NCBI GenBank assembly: GCA_049472395.1
Contig: JBLIRR010000059.1
Span: forward strand, 1-33,471
Length of the DNA: 33,471 nt
From: JBLIRR01 sp049472395
Lineage (GTDB): Bacteria > SZUA-182 > DTGQ01 > JBLIRR01
Direction: 5' to 3'
A program made the translations under genes and the position numbers. The notes beneath the pieces were generated by a model. That model did no database searches. It saw nothing but the letters and a program-made list of their open reading frames with translations, and was not told the DNA's origin. This document shows positions 1 through 7,999 of the stretch, in pieces. The stretch's first letter is position 1; each line of letters starts with the position of its first letter.

Positions 1-179
1 AAAGATTAATATTTAAATCTATTATAATATTATAATTAAAATATTTTTAAATGCTTAAAGAAGTAAAAAAATATTAAATGCTTATTTAATTTTTTTGTGT
101 GTTGAAATTGAAAAGAGTGGGTCGAGATAGCCCAATTTTAGAAGCATTCGACTTATTAAATTAGCTCATAAATATTAAA

Positions 180-592
180 ATGAATGAAAGGGAGCAAAAA
201 TTACTTAAACTATTTAATTTAAATGTTGAGGATTGACTTTCCCATTCCTTAATACAAAATAAACTATTAAAGCTAAATTTAAATGTATCGCGCAATAAAA
301 AAGCCGGACTAAAAGTTAAGGAAAATAAAATAGAAAGAGAACCCTTTGAATCCTTATTACTCCGCCTTAGGCGTTTCAACAATAAAAAAGATATAATTTA
401 TTTCCCACGTATAATAAATGTTCTTTTAAAATATGAAAAAAATAATGAAGATAAAAATGCATTAAAAGATTTAAAAAAATTATTTATAAATAAATCGAAA
501 TATAATTTGCTAAATATTTCCCGCAAAGGAACACTCTCTGTATTGCAGCGGTTCCGGCGAGCGATCGCAAGCGTTGGGCGGAAAAAAGCATA
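180..592 (+). pseudogene. Interrupted small gene, unrecognised
   Basis: A + strand frame opens at ATG 180 and is interrupted by one in-frame TGA at 234-236. It then stays open to TAA 590-592. The peptide after the stop is Lys/Asn/Leu-rich and reads like a real helical protein (for example RLRRFNNKKDIIYFPRIINV near 358-417). The last 15 or so codons run into a GC-rich attC fragment (545-579), so the natural C-terminus was probably replaced at a junction near 530. No family is recognised. TGA is a normal stop elsewhere in this window, so recoding is unlikely. It is best read as a decayed cassette gene. The 179 bases before it hold nothing I can support. Confidence 0.35.
545..579 (+). other. Right half of an integron attC site (remnant)
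   Basis: A short GC-rich island in very AT-rich DNA ends in GTTGGGC (573-579), a perfect match to the R' consensus GTTRRRY. It is preceded by GCGAGCGATCGCAAGC, which looks like an L' arm. No complementary R''/L'' arm lies upstream, so only the half site remains. Dispersed repeat copy 1 begins on its last bases. Confidence 0.4.
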
Positions 593-819
593 AAAGACAC
601 TGCAAAAAGATTAGGCTCTAATAGTAACAGAATATAAAGGTAGCACAATAAGATAAAGATATTAAGAAAAGGCATAAAAAAATAAATGCATAAGGAACAA
701 TGCCCTAATGTTAACAAAATATAAAGGTTGCGCAATAAAATAAAGGTATTGAAAGAAAAGGCATTATTTATTTCGGCCTTGCTTTTTTACCCCTCTGTTA
801 TTTGTTCCCTATTATTCAC
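578..819. repeat. Dispersed repeat, copy 1 (with an internal duplication)
   Basis: This non-coding element runs from GCGGAAAAAAGCAT to CCCTATTATTCAC and recurs at 3663-3832 with the same start and end. Inside, the motif TAACARAATATAAAGG with a following AATAAAATAAAGG-like stretch occurs twice in this copy and once in copy 2, which explains its extra 70 bases or so. The unit has inverted CAATGCC/GGCATT arms. No gene is seen from 593 to 924. Confidence 0.7.
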
Positions 820-924
820 TGCAAGGTTAATTTTTATTTTAGCAAAAAAATGCTCCTTTGTGAGTGTCTAAAATAATTGCGTTTTCAATACCTTATGCTG
901 CCCAATATACTGTTCGTTTGAATT

Positions 925-1194
925 ATGGGAACATATAAAACTACATACAAAATACTCCATAAAATATATGATAAATATCGGCGAAGATATAAAGAAAACA
1001 CCGATTCAAAGCAGATGTGTTGCATGTGGTCTACTTATGATCCGCCAGATATAATTGAAGGGACTGAGCCGTTTTGTGATATTGAAAATGCATTTGATAT
1101 TTGTATAAATGATGATGACGCATTAGATCTTTATGAAATGAGTTTAGATGAAGCAGCAAAAAGGATAATAGAAATAAAAAACAGAAATCCTTGA
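925..1194 (+). CDS. Small acidic hypothetical protein (89 aa)
   Basis: The ORF runs from ATG 925 to TGA 1192-1194. The N-terminal 30 residues are basic and Tyr-rich (YKTTYKILHKIYDKYRRRYK). The middle has two adjacent Cys (MCCMW) and the C-terminal half is acidic (ICINDDDALDLYEMSLDEAA), ending in a predicted helix. No family is recognised. No clear Shine-Dalgarno precedes the ATG. It lies 8 bases before the broken frame at 1203 and in the same cassette-like interval that ends at the attC site 1484-1621, so it may be a cassette gene. Confidence 0.4.
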   Translation: MGTYKTTYKILHKIYDKYRRRYKENTDSKQMCCMWSTYDPPDIIEGTEPFCDIENAFDICINDDDALDLYEMSLDEAAKRIIEIKNRNP

Positions 1195-1202
1195 AAATTT
1201 CT

Positions 1203-1477
1203 ATGGGAATATTTGATCGGCCATTTGGAAAACTGCATTCGATTTCACTATAACAGTAAAAATAAGAGAAGAAGAACCATATCCAGTTGATTATCAAATT
1301 TTTACTAGTAAGATTGCAGAATTTCCGATTAAAGCTGAAGTCCCTTATGAAGCAAAAACTGGTCAAGCAAATTTTCATTTTTATTACTCCAAGGCACAAG
1401 GAAAGATCATAGAGTGGGCTAAGGCAATTTTTGAAGAAAATAAATTCAAAAGCAAAAAAATCCCTCTTAAACAATAA
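1203..1477 (+). pseudogene. Frameshifted small cassette gene
   Basis: ATG 1203 opens with MGIFDRPFGK and then stops after about 16 codons. A second + frame, open from 1217 to TAA 1475-1477, continues with a protein-like sequence (AFDFTITVKIREEEPYPVDY, later KAQGKIIEWAKAIFEENKFK). That second frame has no ATG. The simplest reading is one gene of about 90 codons with a frameshift near 1232-1240. Its stop lies only 7 bases before the R'' box of the attC at 1484-1621, the normal arrangement for an integron cassette gene. The family is not recognised. A sequencing error is an alternative explanation. Confidence 0.45.
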
Positions 1478-1483
1478 ATTATC

Positions 1484-1621
1484 ACATAACAAATCTGCTG
1501 CACGCCCGCCGGAATCGTGGGCCGATTTTGCATACAGTACCTTAATCATGATATGATCAATCAATTGGCAAAGAATATTCTTGTATTGCGGCGATTGCGG
1601 GGGGTGAGCAGGTCGTTGGCT
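1484..1621 (+). other. Integron attC site 1
   Basis: The R''-like box ACATAAC (1484-1490) is followed by CTGCTGCACGCCCGCC. The far end reads GCGGGGGGTGAGCAG and then an R'-like GTTGGCT (1615-1621). The arms pair as an imperfect hairpin (AAC/GTT, CTGCT/AGCAG, CAC/GTG, GGAATCG/CGATT) with an extra base in the left arm, as in attC L''. The core GGGCCGATTTTGCATACA resembles attC 4 (GGCCGATTTTGCTTACA), so both belong to one site family. Confidence 0.65.
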
Positions 1622-1745
1622 GAGATAAGGATAAGACAGTATGAATAACAAACAATGCTTAAAATTTAGTTATATTGAAAACTTTTCTTTAGAAATATGA
1701 ATTTAAAATTTCATTACATAAATCAAGAACATTTTGAGAGTAAAT

Positions 1746-3452
1746 ATGTCTAATACATTAGCGTTAAAGCCCTATATTGAGAAGATTAGAAAACATTGTA
1801 ATAACCTGTCAAAAGCCGATTTAACAGACTTATTATGCCTGATAGCTCAGGAAGTTCCTGTTAAAGAGCGACATCTTTTTCTAGAAAAATTAAAGATTAT
1901 TTCAATAGATAGTCCTGAATCATCATTTGAAATTAATGAAGTTGATGAAATTTTATCAAGGGTCAATGGAGTAATAGAAGACATTCTTGAGAGACAAGAA
2001 TCTATTGAAGATGGCTCTTATTATGAAGAAAATTATGAATATGGTGACTATTATGATGATGAAAGTCCTGATGGGATTTCGGAGGAACAAAAAGAAGATA
2101 TTGAAGCATTATTTTTAGAGGCTGATCAATTATTCCTTGCTGGAAATTCGGATGCCGCAAAGAAAGTATATCGAGAATTAATAGGCTTATTTGGACACAA
2201 TAGTCAGAGGGAATTATGTTACGAAATTTATCACAATGATATAGATATCAATTGGCGTGAGACGTTAGCCAGATATTGTCGATGTGTTTACGAAACATCA
2301 TTTTCTAATGAGAAAGTAGTGCGGATGCTTTCTGTAATGGAAGTTGAACAGCCAGTATTTGAGAACCATTATGATAAATCAAGAGAATTACTTCCTTCTT
2401 TAAGGGATATCTTTGATGCAAAAACTGGAGAATTAGATAGATGGCATGACTTTTTAGAAGATTTCAGAAAGGAATTAAAGCAGAAGAATGGTAATCGGGC
2501 TTTCTTACTGTATTTAGAAACCATTAACTGGTTAGATGGATTAAAAGAGGTTGCCTCCGAGATTCGCAAGAAAAAAATTCCAGTTGGATATTTATATTGG
2601 TTGGATCAATTGCAAGCAAATGGGTCATGGCATGAATTAGCTGAAGTTTCTCAAGAAGCTTTAGCTAATATGCCACTTGATAATTTAAGAGCTTATGCAG
2701 CAGGCAAACTTAGTTTAGCTGGTGAAAATACAAAAGATACCTCTCTTGTTTTACAAGGAAAACGAGAGCAATTTTTTTCCGCCTCAAAGGAACAAAATTT
2801 GGTTTCCCTTTTAAAAGTATCTGTCAAGCAAGATGTTAAAGAAGCGGAATTAAAAAAAGTCCTTGATTTTCTTAAATTGGAGAAAGAAGAATCATCCTGG
2901 ATGAAAAATGATTCATTTATTTTGAAAATTAAAGTATTGCTTATGTTAGGAAATTTGAAAGAAGCCTATTCCCAAATCGATAAAGAAACAGTTGTTGGTT
3001 GGTCATATAGCAAACAGACAACAGGAGGTATTTACGCAAGTATTTTAATAACCTTAACCAAAGGAAATTCAGAAGCTAAGAGCATTCACAATTTATTTAA
3101 CAGTTACATAGGAAATAAGTACACAAGTGAAAATTTTATTCGTGATGAAATTTTAAAAAGTTTATCTAAACTCACTATTACAAAATCTCAAAAAGAGGAA
3201 TGGTTCCAATTTATTCAGAAGATTGCGACATCTCGGGTAGATCATATTGTTTCTAACAAACATCGCAAAGCTTACGCTAGAGCAGCGGAAACTATGGGAG
3301 GATACATGGAGTGCTTGATTCTAAATGAACAAAAAAATAAAGCTATTGATTTCCTAAATTTAAACAGAAATCAGAAATATAGTCGGTTTCCAGCCTTTCG
3401 TTCTGAGGTCGATAGAGTTTTGAAAAGTTCTCCTTTATTATTTCATTTGTAA
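1746..3452 (+). CDS. Hypothetical helical-repeat protein (568 aa)
   Basis: No family is recognised. The start ATG 1746 is preceded by GAGAG at a suitable distance; an in-frame TTG at 1734 is possible but less likely. The N-terminal 70 residues are helical. An acidic, Tyr-rich linker follows around residues 88-118 (YYEENYEYGDYYDDES). A stretch near residues 120-150 resembles one TPR unit (ALFLEADQLFLAGNSDAAKK). The remainder is predicted mostly helical with regular leucine spacing and reads like a long alpha-solenoid. There is no signal peptide, no clear TM segment and no catalytic motif. It is the first gene after attC 1 and could be a cassette gene, although 568 residues is long for one. It is likely cytosolic. 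Confidence 0.75.
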   Translation: MSNTLALKPYIEKIRKHCNNLSKADLTDLLCLIAQEVPVKERHLFLEKLKIISIDSPESSFEINEVDEILSRVNGVIEDILERQESIEDGSYYEENYEYGDYYDDESPDGISEEQKEDIEALFLEADQLFLAGNSDAAKKVYRELIGLFGHNSQRELCYEIYHNDIDINWRETLARYCRCVYETSFSNEKVVRMLSVMEVEQPVFENHYDKSRELLPSLRDIFDAKTGELDRWHDFLEDFRKELKQKNGNRAFLLYLETINWLDGLKEVASEIRKKKIPVGYLYWLDQLQANGSWHELAEVSQEALANMPLDNLRAYAAGKLSLAGENTKDTSLVLQGKREQFFSASKEQNLVSLLKVSVKQDVKEAELKKVLDFLKLEKEESSWMKNDSFILKIKVLLMLGNLKEAYSQIDKETVVGWSYSKQTTGGIYASILITLTKGNSEAKSIHNLFNSYIGNKYTSENFIRDEILKSLSKLTITKSQKEEWFQFIQKIATSRVDHIVSNKHRKAYARAAETMGGYMECLILNEQKNKAIDFLNLNRNQKYSRFPAFRSEVDRVLKSSPLLFHL

Positions 3453-3456
3453 TTCC

Positions 3457-3649
3457 ATGAAAGCAAAGTTATATCATTATGATGTAATCATCTTTTTTAT
3501 AAATTCTGGCGTATCATAAAGAGGGTGAACAATATAAAGAATGGATCAGCCAACAATTTCGTAGAGACCGTCTGGGAGGGCGTATTTTTCAAAAGATTTC
3601 ATTAAATTGTAAATTTATTGCTTTTTCACAGTTCAGTGTGACCTCCTAA
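3457..3649 (+). pseudogene. Possible remnant of a small gene
   Basis: ATG 3457 gives 20 codons before TAA at 3517. A different + frame then gives a coding-like stretch from 3521 to TAA 3647-3649 (GEQYKEWISQQFRRDRLGGR and onward). Together these look like a frameshifted small gene between the 568-residue protein and repeat copy 2. No family is recognised. A GC-rich CTAACAGCTCACGC at 3646-3659 just after it could be a leftover left arm of an attC site. Confidence 0.25.
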
Positions 3650-3662
3650 CAGCTCACGCATA

Positions 3663-3832
3663 GCGGAAAAAAGCATTAAAGAGAATGCAAAAAGATAAAT
3701 TCAAAAAATCAATGCCTTAATATTAACAGAATATAAAGGTGGCGCAATAAAATAAAGGCATTGAAAAGAAAAGGCATTATTTATTTGGGCTTTGCTTTTT
3801 TCCCCCTCTATTATTTGTTCCCTATTATTCAC
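3663..3832. repeat. Dispersed repeat, copy 2
   Basis: This is the second copy of the element at 578-819, sharing both ends and most of the interior. An inverted repeat CAATGCCTT (3710-3718) / AAGGCATTG (3755-3763) can form a stem. The element has no ORF. Both copies lie next to attC-like debris and about 105-120 bases upstream of the next gene, so it may carry a promoter or be a small non-autonomous mobile element. That role is inference. Confidence 0.7.
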
Positions 3833-3951
3833 AAAAAGACTTTATATATTGTGACTTTAATTACTATAAATACGATAAATTTATTAGACTAAATATTATG
3901 ATCAAATATTTATCGAATTAGGATAGAAACAAACTCAAAAAATAATATACC

Positions 3952-5010
3952 ATGGATAGAGATATTAACAGAAAATCAAAAGAACCTTGGCTTGCTGTAA
4001 TTTTATCGATGATTTTCCCTGGGTTAGGACAAATATATTCTTCTAGAGTAATGAGAGGGATTTTTATTATAATTATTCAAAATACTTTGATTTGTTTTGG
4101 TGGATGGCTATTATTAAGTGCTACAGGTAGTATTATGGCAAGTATATATATAGGATTGACTATTTTTATTATATATATTTGGAATCTTTTTGATGCTCAT
4201 AAATGTGGAGTAAAAGCGAATAGTAAAGATATTGAAGAATTTAGACAAAATAATAAAGACCCTTGGCTAGCAGTATTCCTTTCATTAATATTGCCAGGTC
4301 TTGGACATATATATATAAAGAGGTGGTTTTTGGGCATTGTTTTCGTTGTTAGTACAATTATTTTATCAATTATCATAGATGCTACTTCATTATATTTATT
4401 TTTTGGTACTATTTTTTCATTATGCGTCTGTTGCCATGCTTATATAGTGACCCCAGTTCGTAAGGAAATCTCTAAAAATATTATTTTGCTTCTCGCTATA
4501 ATTTTCTTTGCTAGTGCATTTATGGGCAAATATTTTGCAATAATTATCAAAAATAATATTGTCCAAGCTTTTAAAATACCTTCTGGTGCAATGCTTGACA
4601 CCCTAAATATAGGTGACCATCTCTTAGCCAATAAATTTATTTACTCTATTAGAGAACCACAACGGGGTGATATTATTGTATTTAAATTTCCAGGTGATAA
4701 AAAAAAGGATTATATAAAAAGATTAATAGGGATGCCTGGAGATAAATTAGAGATAAGAAATCAACATGTTTACATAAATGATGTTTTACTAGATGAACCT
4801 TATGCAGTGCATAAAGATATTAGAAAGAATATCCCCCAACGTGATAATTTTGGTCCAATTATTATTCCTATGAATGCTTATTTTATGATGGGAGATAATA
4901 GAGATCGTAGTTCAGATAGCCGTTTTTGGGGATTATTAAAAAGAGAATTAATAGAAGGGAAAGCTTATAAAATATATTGGCCCTCGGGACGCTGGGGTCC
5001 TATTGAATAG
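3952..5010 (+). CDS. lepB: Signal peptidase I with duplicated N-terminal membrane modules
   Basis: This type I signal peptidase cuts signal peptides from exported proteins at the outer face of the inner membrane. The catalytic domain occupies roughly residues 200-352. The nucleophile Ser211 lies in KIPSGAML (most homologues have PSGSM), the general base Lys256 in DYIKRLIGMPGD, and the box E motif GDNRDRSSDSRFWG spans 314-327. Unusually, about 190 residues precede the enzyme and contain two similar membrane modules, each starting K-[ED]-PWLAV and carrying PGLG[QH]IY (residues 11-30 and 103-122), then further TM helices near 178-200. These modules resemble small TM2/DUF5683-type membrane domains. 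The protein is longer (352 aa) than many LepB proteins. The start is ATG 3952; no strong Shine-Dalgarno is seen. It stands alone between repeat copy 2 and attC 2, so it may be an accessory rather than the housekeeping enzyme. Confidence 0.93.
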   Translation: MDRDINRKSKEPWLAVILSMIFPGLGQIYSSRVMRGIFIIIIQNTLICFGGWLLLSATGSIMASIYIGLTIFIIYIWNLFDAHKCGVKANSKDIEEFRQNNKDPWLAVFLSLILPGLGHIYIKRWFLGIVFVVSTIILSIIIDATSLYLFFGTIFSLCVCCHAYIVTPVRKEISKNIILLLAIIFFASAFMGKYFAIIIKNNIVQAFKIPSGAMLDTLNIGDHLLANKFIYSIREPQRGDIIVFKFPGDKKKDYIKRLIGMPGDKLEIRNQHVYINDVLLDEPYAVHKDIRKNIPQRDNFGPIIIPMNAYFMMGDNRDRSSDSRFWGLLKRELIEGKAYKIYWPSGRWGPIE

Positions 5011-5081
5011 AGGACGGGAACTGAAAGAAATGAAAATGAAAAAGCTGCTTAAAACTTTAGGAATAATTTAAGAAGGTAGAA

Positions 5082-5180
5082 TTGACAAAATGCATTAGAT
5101 TGAAATTATATTTTCCTGACAATGCTAATACTTTAATACTCTATTGTAAAAACTTTGGGAGTTGGATTAGCGATGATTAA
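5082..5180 (+). CDS. Very small ORF with a good ribosome site (32 aa)
   Basis: A TTG start at 5082 is preceded by AAGAAGG with 5 bases spacing. The frame stays open to TAA 5178-5180, 37 bases before attC 2. The peptide (KLYFPDNANTLILYCKNFGS within it) matches nothing I know. It may be a tiny cassette ORF or the end of a decayed gene. The rest of 5011-5216 shows nothing clear. Confidence 0.2.
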   Translation: MTKCIRLKLYFPDNANTLILYCKNFGSWISDD

Positions 5181-5216
5181 ATTAAGTGGAAAAAAAAATA
5201 AATCAAAAATAGCCTT

Positions 5217-5351
5217 GGATAACGAATCGATTCACGCGGACCAAAACGCAGGCCGATTTTTAGCCAAGCCGGGCTGTGGTTAGAATAATTATTTGTTAAA
5301 GATAACACCTTGTTTTATTGGCGATTTCTGCCGGTGAGCTTTTCGTTCTCT
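5217..5351 (+). other. Integron attC site 2
   Basis: The R''-like GGATAAC (5217-5223) and R'-like GTTCTCT (5345-5351) bracket imperfectly complementary arms. AACGAA...TTCACGCGGACCAAAACGC on the left faces GGCGATTTCTGCCGGTGAGC...TTCGTT on the right. The core CGCAGGCCGATTTTTAG is shared with attC 4 (CGCAGGCCGATTTTGC). The hydrolase gene begins 3 bases after the site, as the next cassette would. Confidence 0.65.
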
Positions 5352-5353
5352 AT

Positions 5354-6319
5354 ATGAAAAGAATAAAACGAACAATAGTAATTATGATTATAACAACCAT
5401 TCTTATAGGATTTATTTCGCTTAATTTACTTGCATATAATCATGCTTACCATATGATGCATTTTACAGATGGTGGACGACGAACTCAACAACATAAGTTG
5501 CATAGAATTATTCAAAAGATTAAGGTCCTTATTTGCGGTATAAAAAATCCTCGACCAGTAACAAAACTAAGGCCTTTAGAAGTTAATCCTTCCTTACAAG
5601 AGCATAATATCCTTTGTACTAATGGAATTATCTTAGCTACTTGGTATATTCCTGGAGACAGTCCTGATAAGCTTGTCCTCTTATTTCATGGCTATGGACA
5701 AGAAAAAAGTTCCTTGATAGAAGAAGCCGATATATTTCATGATCTTGGTTTTTCTTGTTTATTAGTAGATTTTCGTGGTTCAGGTGATTCATCTGAATCA
5801 TATACAAGCATTGGATATTTAGAAGCTGATGATGTTGCGGAAGCTGTTTTTTATGCCAAAGAAAAATTTCCTTATCAAACGATTATTTTATTTGGACAAT
5901 CGATGGGAGCTGTTGCTATTCTCAAAGCTATTAATGACAAGAAAGTAGAGGCAGATGGTGTTATTCTAGAGGGGGTATTTGATACATTATTGAATACAGT
6001 TAATAATCGTTTTAAAATAATGGGGATACCATCTTTCCCAAGTGCACAGCTTTTAGTCTTCTGGGGAAGCAAGCAGATGGGCTTTAATGGTTTTATGCAT
6101 AATCCTGTAGAATATGCACAAAATGTCTATGTACCGGCGTTAGTTATGCATGGAATTAATGATCCTAAAGTTCTATTGGAAGAAGCTGAGAATGTTTTTT
6201 TTCAGTTACAGGGCCCTAAACAATTTAAGAAGTTTCATGAGATTGGGCATGAATCATATTTGGAATATTTTCCCGATGAATGGAGATTATCAGTTAAGAA
6301 TTTTATAAATATTTTATAG
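5354..6319 (+). CDS. Membrane-anchored alpha/beta hydrolase (serine hydrolase)
   Basis: A 321-residue alpha/beta-hydrolase fold protein with one N-terminal membrane segment (residues 7-28), so the catalytic domain is probably periplasmic. The oxyanion-hole motif is HGYGQ (112-116), the nucleophile elbow GQSMG has Ser183, and the likely acid is Asp270 (HGINDPKV) with His299 in IGHESY. It resembles the FrsA/BAAT/S33-like hydrolases often called alpha/beta hydrolases of the YqkD type; the substrate is unknown. ATG 5354 was chosen because the only earlier in-frame start, TTG 5318, lies inside the attC hairpin. No strong ribosome site is present, which is common for cassette genes that use cassette-array transcription. 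Confidence 0.88.
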   Translation: MKRIKRTIVIMIITTILIGFISLNLLAYNHAYHMMHFTDGGRRTQQHKLHRIIQKIKVLICGIKNPRPVTKLRPLEVNPSLQEHNILCTNGIILATWYIPGDSPDKLVLLFHGYGQEKSSLIEEADIFHDLGFSCLLVDFRGSGDSSESYTSIGYLEADDVAEAVFYAKEKFPYQTIILFGQSMGAVAILKAINDKKVEADGVILEGVFDTLLNTVNNRFKIMGIPSFPSAQLLVFWGSKQMGFNGFMHNPVEYAQNVYVPALVMHGINDPKVLLEEAENVFFQLQGPKQFKKFHEIGHESYLEYFPDEWRLSVKNFINIL

Positions 6320-6321
6320 TC

Positions 6322-6564
6322 GTAGAGAGTCGAAAACGGCGACAATTTGTCCAATGGCTTATTGAAAACAGGAAAGAGGTTGAAAGCTTTGGAGGGAAAT
6401 TCAAAGGGCAAGACATTTTGTCTACTCTCTTGTGTCGGTTATTTGTGGTTGGTGGGGCATTCCGAGCGGTCCAATTTTTACAGTTCAATCCGTATACTGG
6501 AACACACGAGGTGGGCGACACCTTCAAATTTGGCAGATTTATGAAGAGTTGGACAGGGAAGTGA
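6322..6564 (+). pseudogene. C-terminal fragment of an unidentified gene
   Basis: A + frame, open from within the end of the hydrolase gene to TGA 6562-6564, reads as a credible protein (RKRRQFVQWLIENRKEVES, later LQFNPYTGTHEVGDTFKFG). It has no start codon near its beginning, so the N-terminus is missing. Another + frame over the same bases (6347-6544) is less protein-like. The family is not recognised. It is followed immediately by a VapC fragment, so the whole 6320-6720 interval is gene debris. Confidence 0.4.
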
Positions 6565-6568
6565 CACG

Positions 6569-6715
6569 AATTATAGGCTTCCTAAAATAGAGCATAAAGA
6601 TCCATTCGATAGACTGATAATTTGGCAAGCTATAAATGAGAATATTACATTAATCTCCAAAGATAAAGAAATGGAAGATTATAAAAAATTTGGCTTAAGG
6701 ACTCTGTGGAAATAG
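6569..6715 (+). pseudogene. C-terminal fragment of a VapC-type PIN toxin
   Basis: The frame encodes RLPKIEHKDPFDRLIIWQA and then ENITLISKDKEMEDYKKFGL...LW to TAG 6713-6715. HKDPFDR[LM]I...A...L[IT]SKD is the hallmark C-terminal half of PIN-domain VapC ribonucleases, including the conserved acidic residues of HKDPFD and SKD. The N-terminal half with its first Asp (DTN) is absent, so it is a dead fragment. A different, N-terminal VapC fragment lies at 8109-8294. The interval 6716-6780 holds only the leader of the next gene. Confidence 0.75.
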
Positions 6716-6780
6716 AAAAAGCATATAATTTTCTGCAATATAACTTATAGTCATGAGGCATAGTATTTAAAGGTGTCGTA

Positions 6781-7137
6781 ATGAAATCAGAAATATCCAA
6801 AGAATGTTGTTTCCGTGGTTGCTTTGAAGAGATAGAGAAACCGGATTTGCGAATAGAGGTATATTCGAGTGAGGAAGGTTCATCCATATTCTGGGCACAT
6901 GACAAGTGTTTTAATGCAAGGCGTGATCCGGCAGTATTACCTGATGAGCCAGAAGATCATGGAAGTATCCCATCAAAAGCGAAATGTGTCTATTGTGGGA
7001 TGAAACTGCCTTTTATAGGAAAGCATTCATATTGTTTTGATATAGGAACACATTCACCGCCACAAAGGTATTGGGCGCATAATCAATGTATGAAGGCGAC
7101 CATCAAAAGTGAAAAAAGAGATGAACTGCCATTCTGA
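6781..7137 (+). CDS. Duplicated Cys/His zinc-binding-like protein (118 aa)
   Basis: The start ATG 6781 follows AAGGTG at 6 bases. The protein has two tandem units of the same plan: Cys pairs, then a variable loop, then W-A-H-x-x-C. Unit 1 has CCFRGC at 9-14 and WAHDKC further on. Unit 2 has CVYCGMKLPF and WAHNQC. Four to five Cys plus one His per unit suggest a zinc-ribbon-like fold. No known family is recognised. A compact single gene ending 11 bases before attC 3 is the classic layout of an integron gene cassette. The function is unknown; a nucleic-acid- or protein-binding role would be a guess. Confidence 0.75.
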   Translation: MKSEISKECCFRGCFEEIEKPDLRIEVYSSEEGSSIFWAHDKCFNARRDPAVLPDEPEDHGSIPSKAKCVYCGMKLPFIGKHSYCFDIGTHSPPQRYWAHNQCMKATIKSEKRDELPF

Positions 7138-7148
7138 CAAAAAGCGCT

Positions 7149-7249
7149 GCCTAATGCTGGATGGAGCTGTGAGGAAGCCCGAGCGGTTTGCGTAAAGTTC
7201 TTCGGTTCTCAAAGTAAAGTGACTTGCAGCTCATCCCGGAACGTTGCGC
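7149..7249 (+). other. Integron attC site 3
   Basis: The R''-like GCCTAAT (7149-7155) and R'-like GTTGCGC (7243-7249) bracket arms GGATGGAGCTG (7159-7169) and CAGCTCATCC (7226-7235). These pair perfectly except for one extra base in the left arm, the usual L'' asymmetry. Its 101 bases make it the shortest full site here. It has few primary-sequence matches to attC 1, 2 and 4, so this cassette came from a different site family. Confidence 0.65.
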
Positions 7250-7264
7250 ATCCTGAGAAAATTT

Positions 7265-7990
7265 ATGATCTTTCAATCTATTTTGAAAAAAATTGGCAAA
7301 GTCTTCTGGATAATTTTAGTTATTTGGATAGCTTGCTCCTGGATTGCTTTTGGGATGGGAGCAATGGCAACCCTTATTGGATTCCCGAAATCGGTTGAGG
7401 TCCCCTGGTCAGATTTTCAGGATTTTGTAGAAGCGGCAAATGGAGACCTCTACGTCGATATCGCCTTCTATTCCCGTGTACTTCGCTATGACCGTAAAGG
7501 AATATTTCTTGCTTCTTATCCAGCACGAGGTAAGTCGAGGAAATTGGCGGCTGATGCACACGGTCTCATTCATTTTAGATCCATGAATACCGTCACTAGT
7601 TATGATAAGGACTGGGATCTAGCATGGCATGGTGAACAAAGCAACAAAGATAACCGCTCATGGCTGTTAGGGAAAGACGGCAAGCCTATTTATTCACCCC
7701 ATTTGAAAAACTCCAATGTTCCCTCTAGATTGATAAAACCAGGGGAAGTTCTCTTTGCAGATAATCAAGTTCACCGACGCACATTTTTTGAGTGCCCGGA
7801 TGGAACGACGTTAAAACGAGATGGGAACTCAATAGTGAGGGTTTCAAAAACAGGAGAGAGGCTCGTTCGATATGAGACGCCATGGTATTTATCTTGGCTT
7901 GTTTTTCCATGGCCCGCAGCCTTTGTTGGTTGGGTGCTCCCATTTCTCATGGGAGGTCTTTATGCATTCAGGTCATCTAGGCAGTCCTGA
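7265..7990 (+). CDS. Two-TM protein with a propeller-like extracytoplasmic domain
   Basis: A 241-residue protein counted from ATG 7265; the longer frame from TTG 7244 starts inside the attC R' box, so it is unlikely. TM helix 1 spans about residues 12-37 (VFWIILVIWIACSWIAFG) and TM 2 about 211-233 (WLVFPWPAAFVGWVLPFL). Between them are about 170 residues with short beta-rich units such as ANGDLYVDIAFYSRVLRYD, LIHFRSMNTVTSYD and KDGKPI, resembling blades of an NHL or WD-like propeller. No catalytic motif is seen and the family is not recognised. It follows attC 3 and ends 9 bases before an R'' box (8000-8006), so it is the gene of one cassette. Confidence 0.75.
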   Translation: MIFQSILKKIGKVFWIILVIWIACSWIAFGMGAMATLIGFPKSVEVPWSDFQDFVEAANGDLYVDIAFYSRVLRYDRKGIFLASYPARGKSRKLAADAHGLIHFRSMNTVTSYDKDWDLAWHGEQSNKDNRSWLLGKDGKPIYSPHLKNSNVPSRLIKPGEVLFADNQVHRRTFFECPDGTTLKRDGNSIVRVSKTGERLVRYETPWYLSWLVFPWPAAFVGWVLPFLMGGLYAFRSSRQS

Positions 7991-7999
7991 CCAAAAGAT

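Noticed and set aside
1031..1651. Long - strand frame of about 206 codons
   Set aside because: It runs antisense through the 925-1194 ORF, the frameshifted cassette gene and attC 1. Its composition (Phe, Leu, Cys, Ser-rich) is that of a shadow frame.
5318..5353. Upstream TTG start for the alpha/beta hydrolase
   Set aside because: These codons lie in the right arm of attC 2; the first ATG after the site (5354) begins a normal TM anchor.
6347..6544. A 65-codon + strand ORF with an ATG
   Set aside because: Another + frame over the same bases gives a more natural protein fragment, although that one lacks a start.
7244..7264. Upstream TTG start for the two-TM protein
   Set aside because: The TTG lies inside the R' box of attC 3, so the added residues are an artefact of the recombination site.
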